NCBI GenBank assembly: GCA_041946965.1
Contig: JBHGBM010000004.1
Coordinates: 1 to 64,000 of the forward strand
DNA from: JBHGBM01 sp041946965
Lineage (GTDB): Bacteria; Acidobacteriota; Terriglobia; Bryobacterales; Bryobacteraceae
DNA: 64,000 nt
Reading direction: 5' to 3'
Part shown: positions 42,916-50,936 of the stretch, in pieces
How the letters are laid out: each line of letters begins with the position of its first letter
Numbering within the stretch: the first letter of the stretch is position 1
The notes under the pieces: generated by a model
The model's input: only the letters and a program-made list of their open reading frames with translations
Told to the model about the DNA's origin: nothing
Database searches by the model: none
Translations under genes and position numbers: made by a program

Positions 42916-44259
42916 TCAGCGCGCGCGTGTCAACCCCAGCGCCCGGATGCGCTTGTGCAGGTTGGTCCGCTCCATCCCCAGCGCGCGCGCCGCGCCGGAA
43001 ACGTTCCAATCGGCCTCCTCCAGCGCGCGCAGGATGTGCTCCCGCTCCGCGGCTTCGCGCGCTTCGTGAACGCTCGAGCGCACTCCCGTGTCCCGCGGCA
43101 TCCGCACTTCCACCGGCAGCGACTCCCACGTCAGCCGGTCGCCGGGCGTCAGAATCGCCATGCGCTCCACCACGTTGCGCAGCTCGCGGGCGTTGCCCGG
43201 CCACCCGTAGCCCTCCAGCGCGTCGAATACCGCCGGATCGAACGACTTCGGCTTGAAGTTATTGCGCGCGCAGAAGTCTTCCAGGAAATACTCCGCCATC
43301 AGCTTGATGTCCTGCGGCCGCTCGCGCAGCGCGGGCACTCGTATGGGCACCACGCTGAGCCTGTAGTACAGGTCCTCGCGGAACTTGTCCTGCGTGACCA
43401 GGGCTTGCAGGTCGCGGTTGGTCGCCGAGATCACCCGCACCTGCACCTTGATGGTCTGCTCGCCGCCCACGCGGTGGAACTCGCCCTCTTGCAGCACGCG
43501 CAGCAGCTTGGCCTGGGAGCCGCCGTGCAGGTCGCCCACCTCGTCCAGGAATATGGTTCCGCCGTCGGCCAGCTCGAACTTCCCGCGCCGCAGCCCGGTG
43601 GCGCCGGTGAACGATCCCTTCTCGTGGCCGAACAGCTCGCTTTCCAGCAACTCGGTCGGGATCGCCGCGCAGTTCACCTTCACGAACTGCCCCGAGGCGA
43701 ACGGGCTGTTCTCGTGGATGTGCGCCGCCAGCAGCTCCTTGCCCGTGCCGGATTCCCCGATCAGCAGCACGCGCGCGTCCGAGCGCGCCGCCATGCTCGC
43801 CTGCTCGACGGCGCGGCACCACGCGGAGCTTTGCCCGATCATCTTGTGCCCCGCCGCCACCAATTCCCGCAGCCGCTCGTTCTCCTGCCGCAGCGAGGAC
43901 TGTTCGAGCGCGTTCTTCAGCGCCAGCAGCACCTTGTCGCGTCCCAGCGGTTTTTCCAGAAAGTCGAAAGCGCCCGAACGTGTGGCGTCCACCGCGTCCG
44001 GAATCGTGCCATGCCCGGAGATCATGATGGCCGGGGCCGTCGCGCCGCCCGCGCGCAGGTGCCGCAGCAGTTCGATCCCGTTGCCGTCCGGCAGTTTCAC
44101 GTCGAACAGGTACGCGTCCGCGCGCGCCGCGTCGGGATGCGCCTTGAACTCCCGCGCCGAGCGGCACACCGAGACCGCGTAGCCCTCGCGCTCCAGGATC
44201 ATGCGCAGCGAGCGCCCGATGTTCTCCTCGTCATCCACGATCAGTACGCGTTTCGCCAT
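42916..44259 (-). CDS. ntrX: NtrC-family sigma-54 response regulator (NtrX-like)
   Basis: 447 residues. Receiver (D53 in 'AYLFDVKLPDGNG'), then AAA+ domain with Walker A 'LLIGESGTGKELLAAHIH', sigma-54 contact loop 'GHEKGSFTGATG' (GSFTGA instead of the common GAFTGA), Walker B 'GGTIFLDEVGDL', arginine fingers in 'KFREDLYYRLSV', and a C-terminal Fis-type helix-turn-helix ('VSGAARALGMERTNLHKRIR'). It activates sigma-54 promoters. The start lies inside the end of the kinase gene (29-bp overlap), and DUF4390 precedes the kinase, the gene order known for NtrYX in other bacteria. Targets unknown. Confidence 0.88.
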   Translation of the reverse strand: MAKRVLIVDDEENIGRSLRMILEREGYAVSVCRSAREFKAHPDAARADAYLFDVKLPDGNGIELLRHLRAGGATAPAIMISGHGTIPDAVDATRSGAFDFLEKPLGRDKVLLALKNALEQSSLRQENERLRELVAAGHKMIGQSSAWCRAVEQASMAARSDARVLLIGESGTGKELLAAHIHENSPFASGQFVKVNCAAIPTELLESELFGHEKGSFTGATGLRRGKFELADGGTIFLDEVGDLHGGSQAKLLRVLQEGEFHRVGGEQTIKVQVRVISATNRDLQALVTQDKFREDLYYRLSVVPIRVPALRERPQDIKLMAEYFLEDFCARNNFKPKSFDPAVFDALEGYGWPGNARELRNVVERMAILTPGDRLTWESLPVEVRMPRDTGVRSSVHEAREAAEREHILRALEEADWNVSGAARALGMERTNLHKRIRALGLTRAR

Positions 44260-45643
44260 CTTCCGCCCCGGGCAGCAGCACGCGGAACGCCGCGCCGCCC
44301 AGCTCTCCTTTCACCGTCACAATGTCTCCGCCGGACAGCAGCGCGCTCTTGCGCGCGATCGACAATCCCAGTCCCATGCCGCCCTTCTTGAACGAAATCG
44401 TCGGCTGGAACAGCGATGCCCGCACCTGCTCGCTCAACCCCGGACCGGAATCGTGGATCTCCACCGCCACCCTGCCATCCTCGGCCGAGATCAGCCCGAG
44501 CACGCGCCCGCCCTCCCCCGCCGCCTGCGCGGCGTTCTCCAGCAGGTTAGTCAGAATGCCCTTCACCAGGTCCGCGTCGGCGAAGGCCAGCGCCGGCCCC
44601 GCGGCCAGCCGCACCGTGTAGCCGATCTCCGGATGAGCCGCCTTCAGGAACGCCACGCGCTCCTCCAGCACCGCATTCACATCCAGCCGCACGGGCTTCA
44701 CCGGCGGCTCGGAGGCGAATTGCGAAAACGCCCGGATGCGCCGCTCGAGCGACTCGACTTCCTCCACCACGATCTGCGCCGCCTGCTCCATGAACGCCCG
44801 GTCGCGATCGTCGTGGCGCGCCAGCATCTCTTCCACGGTGAGCCTGATGGGCGTAAGCGAGTTCTTCAGCTCGTGGGCCATCTTGCGCGCCAGGCTCTGC
44901 CAGCTCGCCATCTGGGTCAGGTACACCAGCCGGTCCGTGCTCTGCTTGAGATGCGCCGCCAGGTAGTTGAAGGCCTGCCCGGCGCGGCCCACCTCGTCGT
45001 CGCGCCGCACTTCCACGCGCGCGCCCAGATCGCCCGACGCCAGCTTTTCGAGCGCCGCAGTCAGTTCCTGAATCGGCCGGCTCACGCGGTGCGCCAGGTA
45101 CACCAGCACCGCCAGAGACGCCAGCCACACCGTGGCCAGCAGCACGCCGAACGTGTATGTGAATCCGCGGCGCAAGTCGCGCGCCCGGTTTTCCGAAACG
45201 ATGGCGCGGGCTTCGGCAATCTGCTTCGAGAGCCTCCCCATGGCCACGCCGCCCAGTGGCTGCGACCACGCCAGCACCTCGTTGCCGCGCCTAAAGTAGT
45301 ACACCAGACGGTTGCCCTCGCTGCCCTGCAAGGAGAACCGCTCCGGCTCGCCGCTCTCGAAGAAGTCGTCCACGCGGTCGGGCCAGTTCTGCCGCTCAGC
45401 CGGCAGATAGCGCACCGGCTTCATCCTGCCTGCCGCGGCCGCCTGCTTCAGGTCCTCGCACGCGCGCTGGTAAAACTCCCGCCCGGTGCTTTCGAGCGAC
45501 CGTGAAATGCGGTCCAACTCCGCCATGGGCGCAAGCGTGAGGCTGCGTTCCAGCAGGTTCGAGGTGATCCACAGCGTGGCGGCCAGCGGCGCCACGGTGC
45601 TCGCCACGAACACCAGGATCAGGCGGTTGCGGAGGCGGTTCAC
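44231..45643 (-). CDS. ntrY: NtrY-like sensor histidine kinase
   Basis: 470 residues. TM1 at about 7-26, extracytoplasmic part to about 160, TM2 at 163-185, HAMP at about 186-237 ('RVSRPIQELTAALEKLASGD'). The H-box 'LARKMAHELKNSLTPIRLTV' with H257 is the form typical of NtrY-type kinases; the HATPase has 'NLLENAAQAAGEGG', 'DSGPGLSE' and 'GGMGLGLSIARKS'. The start is GTG at 45643, fixed by the GTGA overlap with the DUF4390 stop. No PAS domain is seen, unlike longer NtrY. Cognate regulator is encoded immediately downstream. Confidence 0.88.
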   Translation of the reverse strand: MNRLRNRLILVFVASTVAPLAATLWITSNLLERSLTLAPMAELDRISRSLESTGREFYQRACEDLKQAAAAGRMKPVRYLPAERQNWPDRVDDFFESGEPERFSLQGSEGNRLVYYFRRGNEVLAWSQPLGGVAMGRLSKQIAEARAIVSENRARDLRRGFTYTFGVLLATVWLASLAVLVYLAHRVSRPIQELTAALEKLASGDLGARVEVRRDDEVGRAGQAFNYLAAHLKQSTDRLVYLTQMASWQSLARKMAHELKNSLTPIRLTVEEMLARHDDRDRAFMEQAAQIVVEEVESLERRIRAFSQFASEPPVKPVRLDVNAVLEERVAFLKAAHPEIGYTVRLAAGPALAFADADLVKGILTNLLENAAQAAGEGGRVLGLISAEDGRVAVEIHDSGPGLSEQVRASLFQPTISFKKGGMGLGLSIARKSALLSGGDIVTVKGELGGAAFRVLLPGAEDGETRTDRG

Positions 45644-46269
45644 CCGGTTCGCGGTCCCCGGTGCTCCGTGCGGCGCAGCGCGCGCAACTCCAGCGGCCCG
45701 GCTTCGAGCGTCCATTGCGGCTGCTCGGAGCGCGGCCGGCGGCTGAAGAACTCGATCAGGCGCGTGATGTTGATGCCCGGCTCGCCCACAATGGCCGCCT
45801 CGTCTCTCGCGTCGGAAGCGCGAAGTTCGAAGCGCAGCCAGAACGGGCGTTCGGGCGCCAGACCGGAAGCGCTCACCACCATGCTCTCCAGGCACCACGC
45901 TTCCGCCGCGCCCGCCGCCAGGTGCGAAGCCGAGCGCGGCGCGCCGCTCAGCCGGTTCACCGAGAACTTCTCCTCCCACAAATCGTAGCTCACCACGAAT
46001 CGTTCCGGCAGGCGGCGGAACACCGTGGCGAATTGGTCCGTGGAGATGCTGAGCTGGGAAAAGAACGTGACCGCCGCGCCGTCTTTGAGGCGCTCCAGGG
46101 GCTTGCCGGAAAGAAAACGGAGCTGCGGGGCGGAAATGTGGATGTTGTCCCCGTCCCAGGTGGCTGACAGTCCCGCGGGCGCGGTGAAGGCCCGGGATAC
46201 AGGAAGAGCGAGGCCGGCGGCCAGCCAGCTACGACGGGTCGTCCTGTACGGTCCCGGTGCCTCAGTCAA
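45640..46269 (-). CDS. DUF4390 domain protein
   Basis: 209 residues, start TTG at 46269 overlapping the stop of the upstream gene (TTGA). The N-terminus 'YRTTRRSWLAAGLALPVSRA' is a possible twin-arginine or Sec leader. The body has 'ISAPQLRFLSGKPLERLKDG', 'AVTFFSQLSISTDQF', 'RFVVSYDLWEEKFSVNRL' and 'PFWLRFELRASDARDE', the pattern of DUF4390, a periplasmic or membrane-associated beta protein. In Betaproteobacteria DUF4390 sits directly before ntrYX, and the same order is seen here. Role unknown; a link to the NtrY signal is inferred from context. TTG start moderately certain. Confidence 0.7.
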   Translation of the reverse strand: MTEAPGPYRTTRRSWLAAGLALPVSRAFTAPAGLSATWDGDNIHISAPQLRFLSGKPLERLKDGAAVTFFSQLSISTDQFATVFRRLPERFVVSYDLWEEKFSVNRLSGAPRSASHLAAGAAEAWCLESMVVSASGLAPERPFWLRFELRASDARDEAAIVGEPGINITRLIEFFSRRPRSEQPQWTLEAGPLELRALRRTEHRGPRTG

Positions 46270-47480
46270 TAATTCATGCCCACCATGAAGATCGGCTCGA
46301 TCCGGCCTTCCCTGAGCGGAAACGCCAGCGCCGCGGAAAAACCGCTGTGCCGGATTCCCACTCCCGCCGAGTGCCGGGCCACGGCCGCTCCGCCGCGGTT
46401 CCACACCGCGCCCGTGTCGTAAAACACCTGCAAGGGGCCGTAGCGGTATTCCAGAGAGTTGTGCGCCATGCGGTCTCCGCCCAGCGGATCGAGGTCGAAC
46501 TTGTTCCAGCCCCGCAGTGTGGAACTGGTGCCCAGCACGAAGCGCTCGTAAAGCGGAGCCCGGCCGCCGATGGTCCCCGCGGCGGCATCGTCCACCAGCA
46601 TGTGGCGGCCGCGGGAGATCGCATAGCGCACCTCCGCGTGATGGCGGGCGTAAACGTAATCGCTGCCCAGGACACTGGTGGCCGCGCGCAGGCCGTAGCC
46701 TGCATCCAACTCCCCACCCTCCATTTGCCGATGATAGCGCAGAGATATTATCGCGGCGTTGGCGGCAAGGCCGGTCGCGGCCGGAAAATCGGGTTCCATG
46801 TTCTCGAAACTGGCGCCCAGCGTTACCGTCAGCGGTGCGGCGAGCACGAGGGTCGCGGTGGGCTCCACGGCGTGCCGGGTGCGGTAGATTTCCCGCCCCG
46901 CCGCCATCCGGGTGGCGCGGTTCCATTGCTGGTGGAATGAACCGGCTTCCACCCGCAGGCGCACGCGGTCGGTTCCCACACGGCGGTTTTCATACCGCCC
47001 GGTCAGCCCCGCGTAGCGCTCGGCGAGTTCGTCGCCGTCGCTCACGATGCCCGCGGTGAAACGGTTGCTCCCGACCTGCGCCGTGCCTTCCACCGCCGCG
47101 CTCCAGCCCTGCTTGGCGTGGTACAGAAACTTGGGAACGGAGAGTTCGTAGCTGCGCGCGCGGCCTTCCACCTCGAAGACGACCTTCACGTGCTCAGGAG
47201 TGTCGCCCCGCATGACGTGATGGCTCACCGAACGTACGTGCAGTTCACGCCGGATGCGGCGCGCCAGTTCCTCGACATAGCCGGGATTCAGTTTCTCGCC
47301 CACCAACTGCCTGATCTCCTGCCGCAGACCTTTGCTGATGTTGGATTCCTTCGCGCCGGAAAGCTGGACGCTCTCCACCGTGTACCGCGAATTCACGTTC
47401 ATCGCGCCGGTTTCGGGTTGCTGAGTCCGGGCGTACAACAGGCCGCCCACGAACAGGCAGCCCAACCACGCGTATTTCAT
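46266..47480 (-). CDS. BamA/Omp85-superfamily outer-membrane protein
   Basis: 404 residues. Signal peptide ('MKYAWLGCLFVGGLLYA'), a POTRA-like domain at about 32-105 ('YTVESVQLSGAKESNISKGL', 'LHVRSVSHHVMRGDTPEHVKV' in part), then a 16-strand-like barrel. The barrel includes 'GTSSTLRGWNKFDLD', similar to the conserved R-G-(F/Y/W) motif inside Omp85 barrels, and 'VGIRHSGFSAALAFPLREG'. It ends in aromatic Tyr ('VGMNY'). One POTRA only, so more like the short surface-antigen/TamA-type members than BamA itself. First gene of the omp-DUF4390-ntrYX run. Confidence 0.75.
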   Translation of the reverse strand: MKYAWLGCLFVGGLLYARTQQPETGAMNVNSRYTVESVQLSGAKESNISKGLRQEIRQLVGEKLNPGYVEELARRIRRELHVRSVSHHVMRGDTPEHVKVVFEVEGRARSYELSVPKFLYHAKQGWSAAVEGTAQVGSNRFTAGIVSDGDELAERYAGLTGRYENRRVGTDRVRLRVEAGSFHQQWNRATRMAAGREIYRTRHAVEPTATLVLAAPLTVTLGASFENMEPDFPAATGLAANAAIISLRYHRQMEGGELDAGYGLRAATSVLGSDYVYARHHAEVRYAISRGRHMLVDDAAAGTIGGRAPLYERFVLGTSSTLRGWNKFDLDPLGGDRMAHNSLEYRYGPLQVFYDTGAVWNRGGAAVARHSAGVGIRHSGFSAALAFPLREGRIEPIFMVGMNY

Positions 47481-47592
47481 ATCGGGGATATCAATGCAAA
47501 CCGGCTACCAGAGGTAAATATCTGTAGTGGAAAGGGATATGGACCAAACCCGTGTGCCGCGCGTTCACAGGTGTGCGGACGCGCGCGACACA

Positions 47593-47961
47593 CTAGAGAA
47601 CCTTGGCCAACTCGGCCCCAAAAGCCGTCTGGGGCTGCTGCTTGCTCTTCTTGCGGCGCTGCCGCTGCTGGCGCAGGTCGGCCGTGGCCTTGGCCTTCTG
47701 CTCTTTGGTGCGCGGCGGCTGTGCGGGATTGGCGCGTAACAGGCGGTCTTCCAGCGGTGCGCGATCAAAACGCCGGATGATCGCTTGCATTTCGTCGGCC
47801 GTCGGGGCTTCGACGAAGGCGAACCCCTTCGATTCCTGGGTCTCGTGGTTGCGGATGACTTTGATCGAATCTGCGACTAGGTCCTCCGCGGTCAGCCACT
47901 GCTTAATGTCGTCGGCGGTGACCCAGGCGGGGAGGTTGCCAAGAAAGACAGTAAAGCTCAT
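47593..47961 (-). CDS. RNA-binding protein with one RRM
   Basis: 122 residues. RNP2 'VFLGNLP' at residues 5-11 and RNP1 'KGFAFVEA' at about 45-52 define an RRM, as in the small cyanobacterial-type Rbp proteins. A basic, Gln/Arg/Lys-rich tail ('LRQQRQRRKKSKQQPQ') follows. These proteins bind single-stranded RNA; some are cold-induced. The ATG at 47961 is preceded at six bases by AATAAT. Alone between the omp operon and uxuA. Confidence 0.88.
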   Translation of the reverse strand: MSFTVFLGNLPAWVTADDIKQWLTAEDLVADSIKVIRNHETQESKGFAFVEAPTADEMQAIIRRFDRAPLEDRLLRANPAQPPRTKEQKAKATADLRQQRQRRKKSKQQPQTAFGAELAKVL

Positions 47962-47967
47962 TCAGTG

Positions 47968-47973
47968 ATTATT
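47968..47973 (-). promoter_or_regulatory. -10 box of a probable leaderless promoter (RRM gene)
   Basis: AATAAT (five of six matches to TATAAT) ends exactly six bases before the ATG at 47961 on the minus strand. No Shine-Dalgarno and no -35 consensus. Confidence 0.4.
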
Positions 47974-48086
47974 GGACTCCGTTGGTTGGTTTCGGCGGCA
48001 CTTCAAGGGGAAGGATCTCTGCCACATAGATGGTACCAGACCGATGAGGCAAGTGGCAATTCGCCGGTGGGCCGCGCGACGTCTTC

Positions 48087-49139
48087 TCACTCGAACGGTA
48101 CTCCCTGCGCCTGCATCAGGCCCTTCATGTAGCCGAACGCGAGGATCTTCCCGAGCAGCGCGTATCCCGGCGACGCGTTGGATTCGCCTTCCAGCGTGGG
48201 AGCGTGGTCCGGACGCACCGGGCCCCGGAATCCGTGCTCGTGATAGATGCGCAGCATGCGGCCCATGTTCGTCGGCCCGTTGTCGTGGAAGGTCTCGCGG
48301 AAGCGCTCCCGCGTGCCCCGGATGTCGCGGAAGTGCACGAAGAAGATCTTCTTCTGCCTGCACCACTCGCCGGCCAGCGCCTCGATGTCCTCGCCCATGG
48401 CCTTGAAGTTCGCCTGGCAGAACGTAATGCCGTGCGCCGGACTGGGAACCAGGTTCAGCACCTTGCGGTAATTCGCCGCGCTGGTCAGGATGCGCCCGAT
48501 GCCCCGCAGGGGCGAGATGGGCGGGTCATCCGGGTGCAGCGCCATGTTCACCCCGGCCTTCTCCGCCGCCGGGATCACCGCCTTGAGAAAGTACTCGATG
48601 TTCGCCCAGATCTTCTCCTCGGGGATTTCGCCGAACCTGGTCAGGCCTTGCTGCTGCGCGGTCTTGTAGTCGAACTCGGAGGTGAGCGCGCCGCCGCGCT
48701 CCGGCACGTCCGCCCGGGTGCGATACCATCCCAGGCCCGCCATGAAGTTGTAGCAGACCATGGGGATGCCCGCCCGGCCGAGCGCCCCGAGGGCCGCGAT
48801 GTAGTTCTCGATCTCCTCGTCGCGTCCCTCGGCTCCGAGCTTGATCTTTTCGGCCGGCACGGGATGGCTTTCCACGCCCGCGATGGCAATCCCCTCCTTC
48901 TCGAATCCCTCTTTGATCCTGCCGATGACCTCCGGGTATTCCGCGCGCCGCACCCGCGCCAGTGCTCCGCTGACCCCGGTAATCGCATGCGTTACCCCGA
49001 TTTGGCGCGCCAATTTCATGGTTTGCGCCTGTCCGGGCGCCATGATGAGCGCCAGTTGGATCCGCCCCGTCCCGCCGGGCGCCGGAACCGCCGCCGCCAG
49101 GGCGCTCTCGAGACACTGTCTGCGGGTGAAGTTGGGCAT
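48087..49139 (-). CDS. uxuA: Mannonate dehydratase (UxuA family)
   Basis: 350 residues. Converts D-mannonate to 2-keto-3-deoxygluconate in hexuronate degradation; TIM barrel, Mn/Fe-dependent. Diagnostic stretches are 'GIPMVCYNFMAGLGWYRT', 'AGVNMALHPDDPPISPLRG', 'GITFCQANFKAMGED', 'KIFFVHFRDIRG' and 'FRETFHDNGPTNMGRML', ending with 'PVRPDHAPTLEGESN' and 'PGYALLGKILAFGYMKGLM' (metal ligands among these His/Asp/Cys). The N-terminus 'MPNFTRRQCLESALAAAV' resembles a twin-arginine signal, unusual for a cytosolic sugar-acid enzyme. No uxaC or kdg genes nearby. A TAGGAT ends seven bases before the ATG. Confidence 0.88.
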   Translation of the reverse strand: MPNFTRRQCLESALAAAVPAPGGTGRIQLALIMAPGQAQTMKLARQIGVTHAITGVSGALARVRRAEYPEVIGRIKEGFEKEGIAIAGVESHPVPAEKIKLGAEGRDEEIENYIAALGALGRAGIPMVCYNFMAGLGWYRTRADVPERGGALTSEFDYKTAQQQGLTRFGEIPEEKIWANIEYFLKAVIPAAEKAGVNMALHPDDPPISPLRGIGRILTSAANYRKVLNLVPSPAHGITFCQANFKAMGEDIEALAGEWCRQKKIFFVHFRDIRGTRERFRETFHDNGPTNMGRMLRIYHEHGFRGPVRPDHAPTLEGESNASPGYALLGKILAFGYMKGLMQAQGVPFE

Positions 49140-49260
49140 GTCTGGAATCCTATCAGGTTTGGGGCGGGCTGATTTGCGGTAACCTGGGTTTTCGCCGGTA
49201 CGCCATTCTCAAGCGGGAGTAGGTAACGGTGTCTGGTGTGCCGGTAGTGGGCCTGGACGC

Positions 49261-49854
49261 ATGCTCGTCGATTTCGACCTGGTCAGACGCGCGCAAGCCG
49301 GCGACGGCGCAGCGTTCAACGAGATCGTCCGGGCGTATCGCAAACGCATCCTGGGCACCATTTCCCGGCTCATCGCGCGTCCGGACGATGTCGAGGATGT
49401 CGGGCAGGAAGTCTTCATCCGGCTGTATTTTTCCCTCGACCAGCTTCGCGCCCCGGAGGTCTTTGAACCTTGGCTTTACCGGCTGACTGTGAACGCGGCT
49501 TACGACTACCTGCGCAAGCAGCGCCGGCGGCACGAGTCCCGCATGTCCGACCTGAGCGAGCAGCAGGTCATGATGGCGGATGCCGCCGCTGGGAGCCGGA
49601 AGAATCAGGAGGAACAGGAGCAGAAACGCGTCCGGGAAACCGTGGACGCGCTGCTCGGGTGCGTTTCGGAAGCCGACCGCATCCTGTTGACCTTGAAAGA
49701 AGTTGAGGGATTATCGCTTAAGGAGCTTGAAAACATCTACCAAGTCAATGAAAATGCTCTTAAGGTCCGCCTGTTTCGCGCCCGGCAGCGGGTGCTGAAG
49801 TCCTTTCAGGCGGCCGCAGAGCGGAAGGGAGCAGGTTCGGCACACGCCGATTGA
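49261..49854 (+). CDS. ECF-type RNA polymerase sigma factor
   Basis: 197 residues. Sigma region 2 at about 10-80 ('AAFNEIVRAYRKRILGTISR', 'DDVEDVGQEVFIRLYFSLDQL', 'FEPWLYRLTVNAAYDYLRKQ') and region 4 at about 130-185 ('SEADRILLTLKEVEGLSLKE' and 'VNENALKVRLFRARQRVLKS'). It should redirect RNA polymerase to its own small regulon. The downstream membrane protein starts 3 nt later and is its likely anti-sigma factor. No obvious autoregulatory ECF promoter recognised upstream. Confidence 0.92.
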   Translation: MLVDFDLVRRAQAGDGAAFNEIVRAYRKRILGTISRLIARPDDVEDVGQEVFIRLYFSLDQLRAPEVFEPWLYRLTVNAAYDYLRKQRRRHESRMSDLSEQQVMMADAAAGSRKNQEEQEQKRVRETVDALLGCVSEADRILLTLKEVEGLSLKELENIYQVNENALKVRLFRARQRVLKSFQAAAERKGAGSAHAD

Positions 49855-49857
49855 TTT

Positions 49858-50199
49858 ATGTATTCGCGCGGCAGTGATGAGGAACAGCTCGACGCCCTGT
49901 TCCGGGCGTACCGCGGCGCATGTCCGGATGTAGAACCCGGCCCCGGCTTCATGCCGGGAATCTGGGAGCGCATCGAAGCGCGCCAGACTTTCCCCATGTT
50001 CTTTGGACGGCTGGCCCGCGGTTTTGTCACCGCGGCCGTCGCGCTCACCATCGCCATGGCCACGTACCTGTACGTGCCCCAGCAGAATGGCGCGTTCTAC
50101 TCGGAGACTTACGTCGAGGCGCTTGCCAGCCATGACGTGGAAACCGATCTGTACGAGCCCGTCCTCTACGATCCGTCCGAGCCGGCAGGCCAACTGTGA
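49858..50199 (+). CDS. Single-pass membrane protein, putative anti-sigma factor
   Basis: 113 residues. N-terminal cytoplasmic part of about 60 residues ('EEQLDALFRAYRGACPDVEP', 'GIWERIEARQTFPMFFGRLA'), one membrane helix at about 55-73 ('FVTAAVALTIAMATYLYV'), then a short outer tail. It lacks the zinc HxxxCxxC motif of ZAS anti-sigmas. Identity as anti-sigma is inferred from position between the sigma gene and the Spy-like gene. Its stop TGA overlaps the next ATG (TGATG). Confidence 0.6.
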   Translation: MYSRGSDEEQLDALFRAYRGACPDVEPGPGFMPGIWERIEARQTFPMFFGRLARGFVTAAVALTIAMATYLYVPQQNGAFYSETYVEALASHDVETDLYEPVLYDPSEPAGQL

Positions 50200-50591
50200 T
50201 GCGACGGTCCAGCCTTTCCGCCGGCCTCTACGTGCTTCTGGTGTTCCTGAGCGGCGCTCTCGTCGGCGCCTTCGCCTACCGGCTGTACATGGTGAATACG
50301 GTGAATTCCGCCAGCCGGCGCCCTCGCAGTCCTGACGAGTACCGCCGCAGCTATATCCAGGAAATGCGCCGCCGCCTGACCCTCAGCGACGCGCAGGTGA
50401 CCCAGCTTCAGCAGATCATGGACGAAACCCGCGACCGCTTCCACGACTTGCATGAGAAAAGCCGGCCGCTTTTCAGGGCTATCGAGGACGAACAGGCGCA
50501 GAAAGTGCGCGCCATTCTGAGCGATACCCAGCGCGCGGAATACGAGCGCATGCGCGCCGAACGGGAATCCATGCGGAAAAAGAAGCGCTGA
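50199..50591 (+). CDS. Spy/CpxP/ZraP-like periplasmic protein
   Basis: 130 residues. One N-terminal membrane anchor at about 6-28 ('SLSAGLYVLLVFLSGALVGA'), then an all-helical domain with 'LTLSDAQVTQLQQIMDETRD' and 'RAILSDTQRAEYERMRAERE', the L-T-x2-Q style helices of CpxP, Spy, ZraP and CnrX. These proteins sense metals or unfolded proteins outside the inner membrane. With the ECF sigma and a membrane protein in the same operon, it recalls CnrYXH, where the periplasmic sensor controls the anti-sigma; that link is inference. GTG at 50196 is an alternative start. Confidence 0.75.
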   Translation: MRRSSLSAGLYVLLVFLSGALVGAFAYRLYMVNTVNSASRRPRSPDEYRRSYIQEMRRRLTLSDAQVTQLQQIMDETRDRFHDLHEKSRPLFRAIEDEQAQKVRAILSDTQRAEYERMRAERESMRKKKR

Positions 50592-50634
50592 TGCGCCGTG
50601 GCGGGAACCTCCCCGCCGCACGCCCTTGCGCTGG

Positions 50635-50859
50635 TCAGGCAGTCTTCTTGGCGCCGCGCGTCGCGCGGTACTTCCTCTCGAATCGATCCACCCGGCCGGC
50701 CGTGTCGATCAGCTTCTGGCGGCCCGTGAAGAACGGGTGGCAGCTCGAGCAGATTTCCACGCGGATGTCACCCTTGTGGGTGGAGCGCGTCCGGAAGGTG
50801 TTGCCGCAGGCGCAGATCACGTTTACTTCGTTGTAAGCGGGATGGATACCGGACTTCAT
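50635..50859 (-). CDS. rpmE: 50S ribosomal protein L31 (zinc form)
   Basis: 74 residues. Starts 'MKSGIHPAYNEV' as the family does, has four cysteines C16, C18, C37 and C40 ('VICACGNTF', 'ICSSCHPFFTG') and a basic C-terminal tail. It is the zinc-containing C+ type. The real start is ATG 50859; the frame continues upstream without homology. A promoter with extended -10 lies at 50891-50899, and a 28-bp palindrome covers its -35 position. Convergent with the Spy-like gene, with a GGCGGG/CCCGCC hairpin (50600-50617) between them but no T-run. Confidence 0.95.
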   Translation of the reverse strand: MKSGIHPAYNEVNVICACGNTFRTRSTHKGDIRVEICSSCHPFFTGRQKLIDTAGRVDRFERKYRATRGAKKTA

Positions 50860-50890
50860 GAAAACGGAGATGTCCTTTCGCGAAATTTCA

Positions 50891-50936
50891 AGTATACCAA
50901 AATGCGAACCCCCGTGGGTCCGCGGACCCACGGGGG
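50891..50936 (-). promoter_or_regulatory. rpmE promoter with 28-bp perfect palindrome over the -35
   Basis: On the minus strand TATACT (50891-50896) is preceded by TGG, an extended -10; the start would be about 25 nt before the rpmE ATG. Immediately upstream, 50909-50936 is a perfect GC-rich palindrome with 14-bp arms (CCCCCGTGGGTCCG and its complement) that spans where a -35 box would be (50914-50919). It could be an operator, or a terminator-like stem without T-run. The repressor is unknown; Zur sites look different. Confidence 0.5.
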
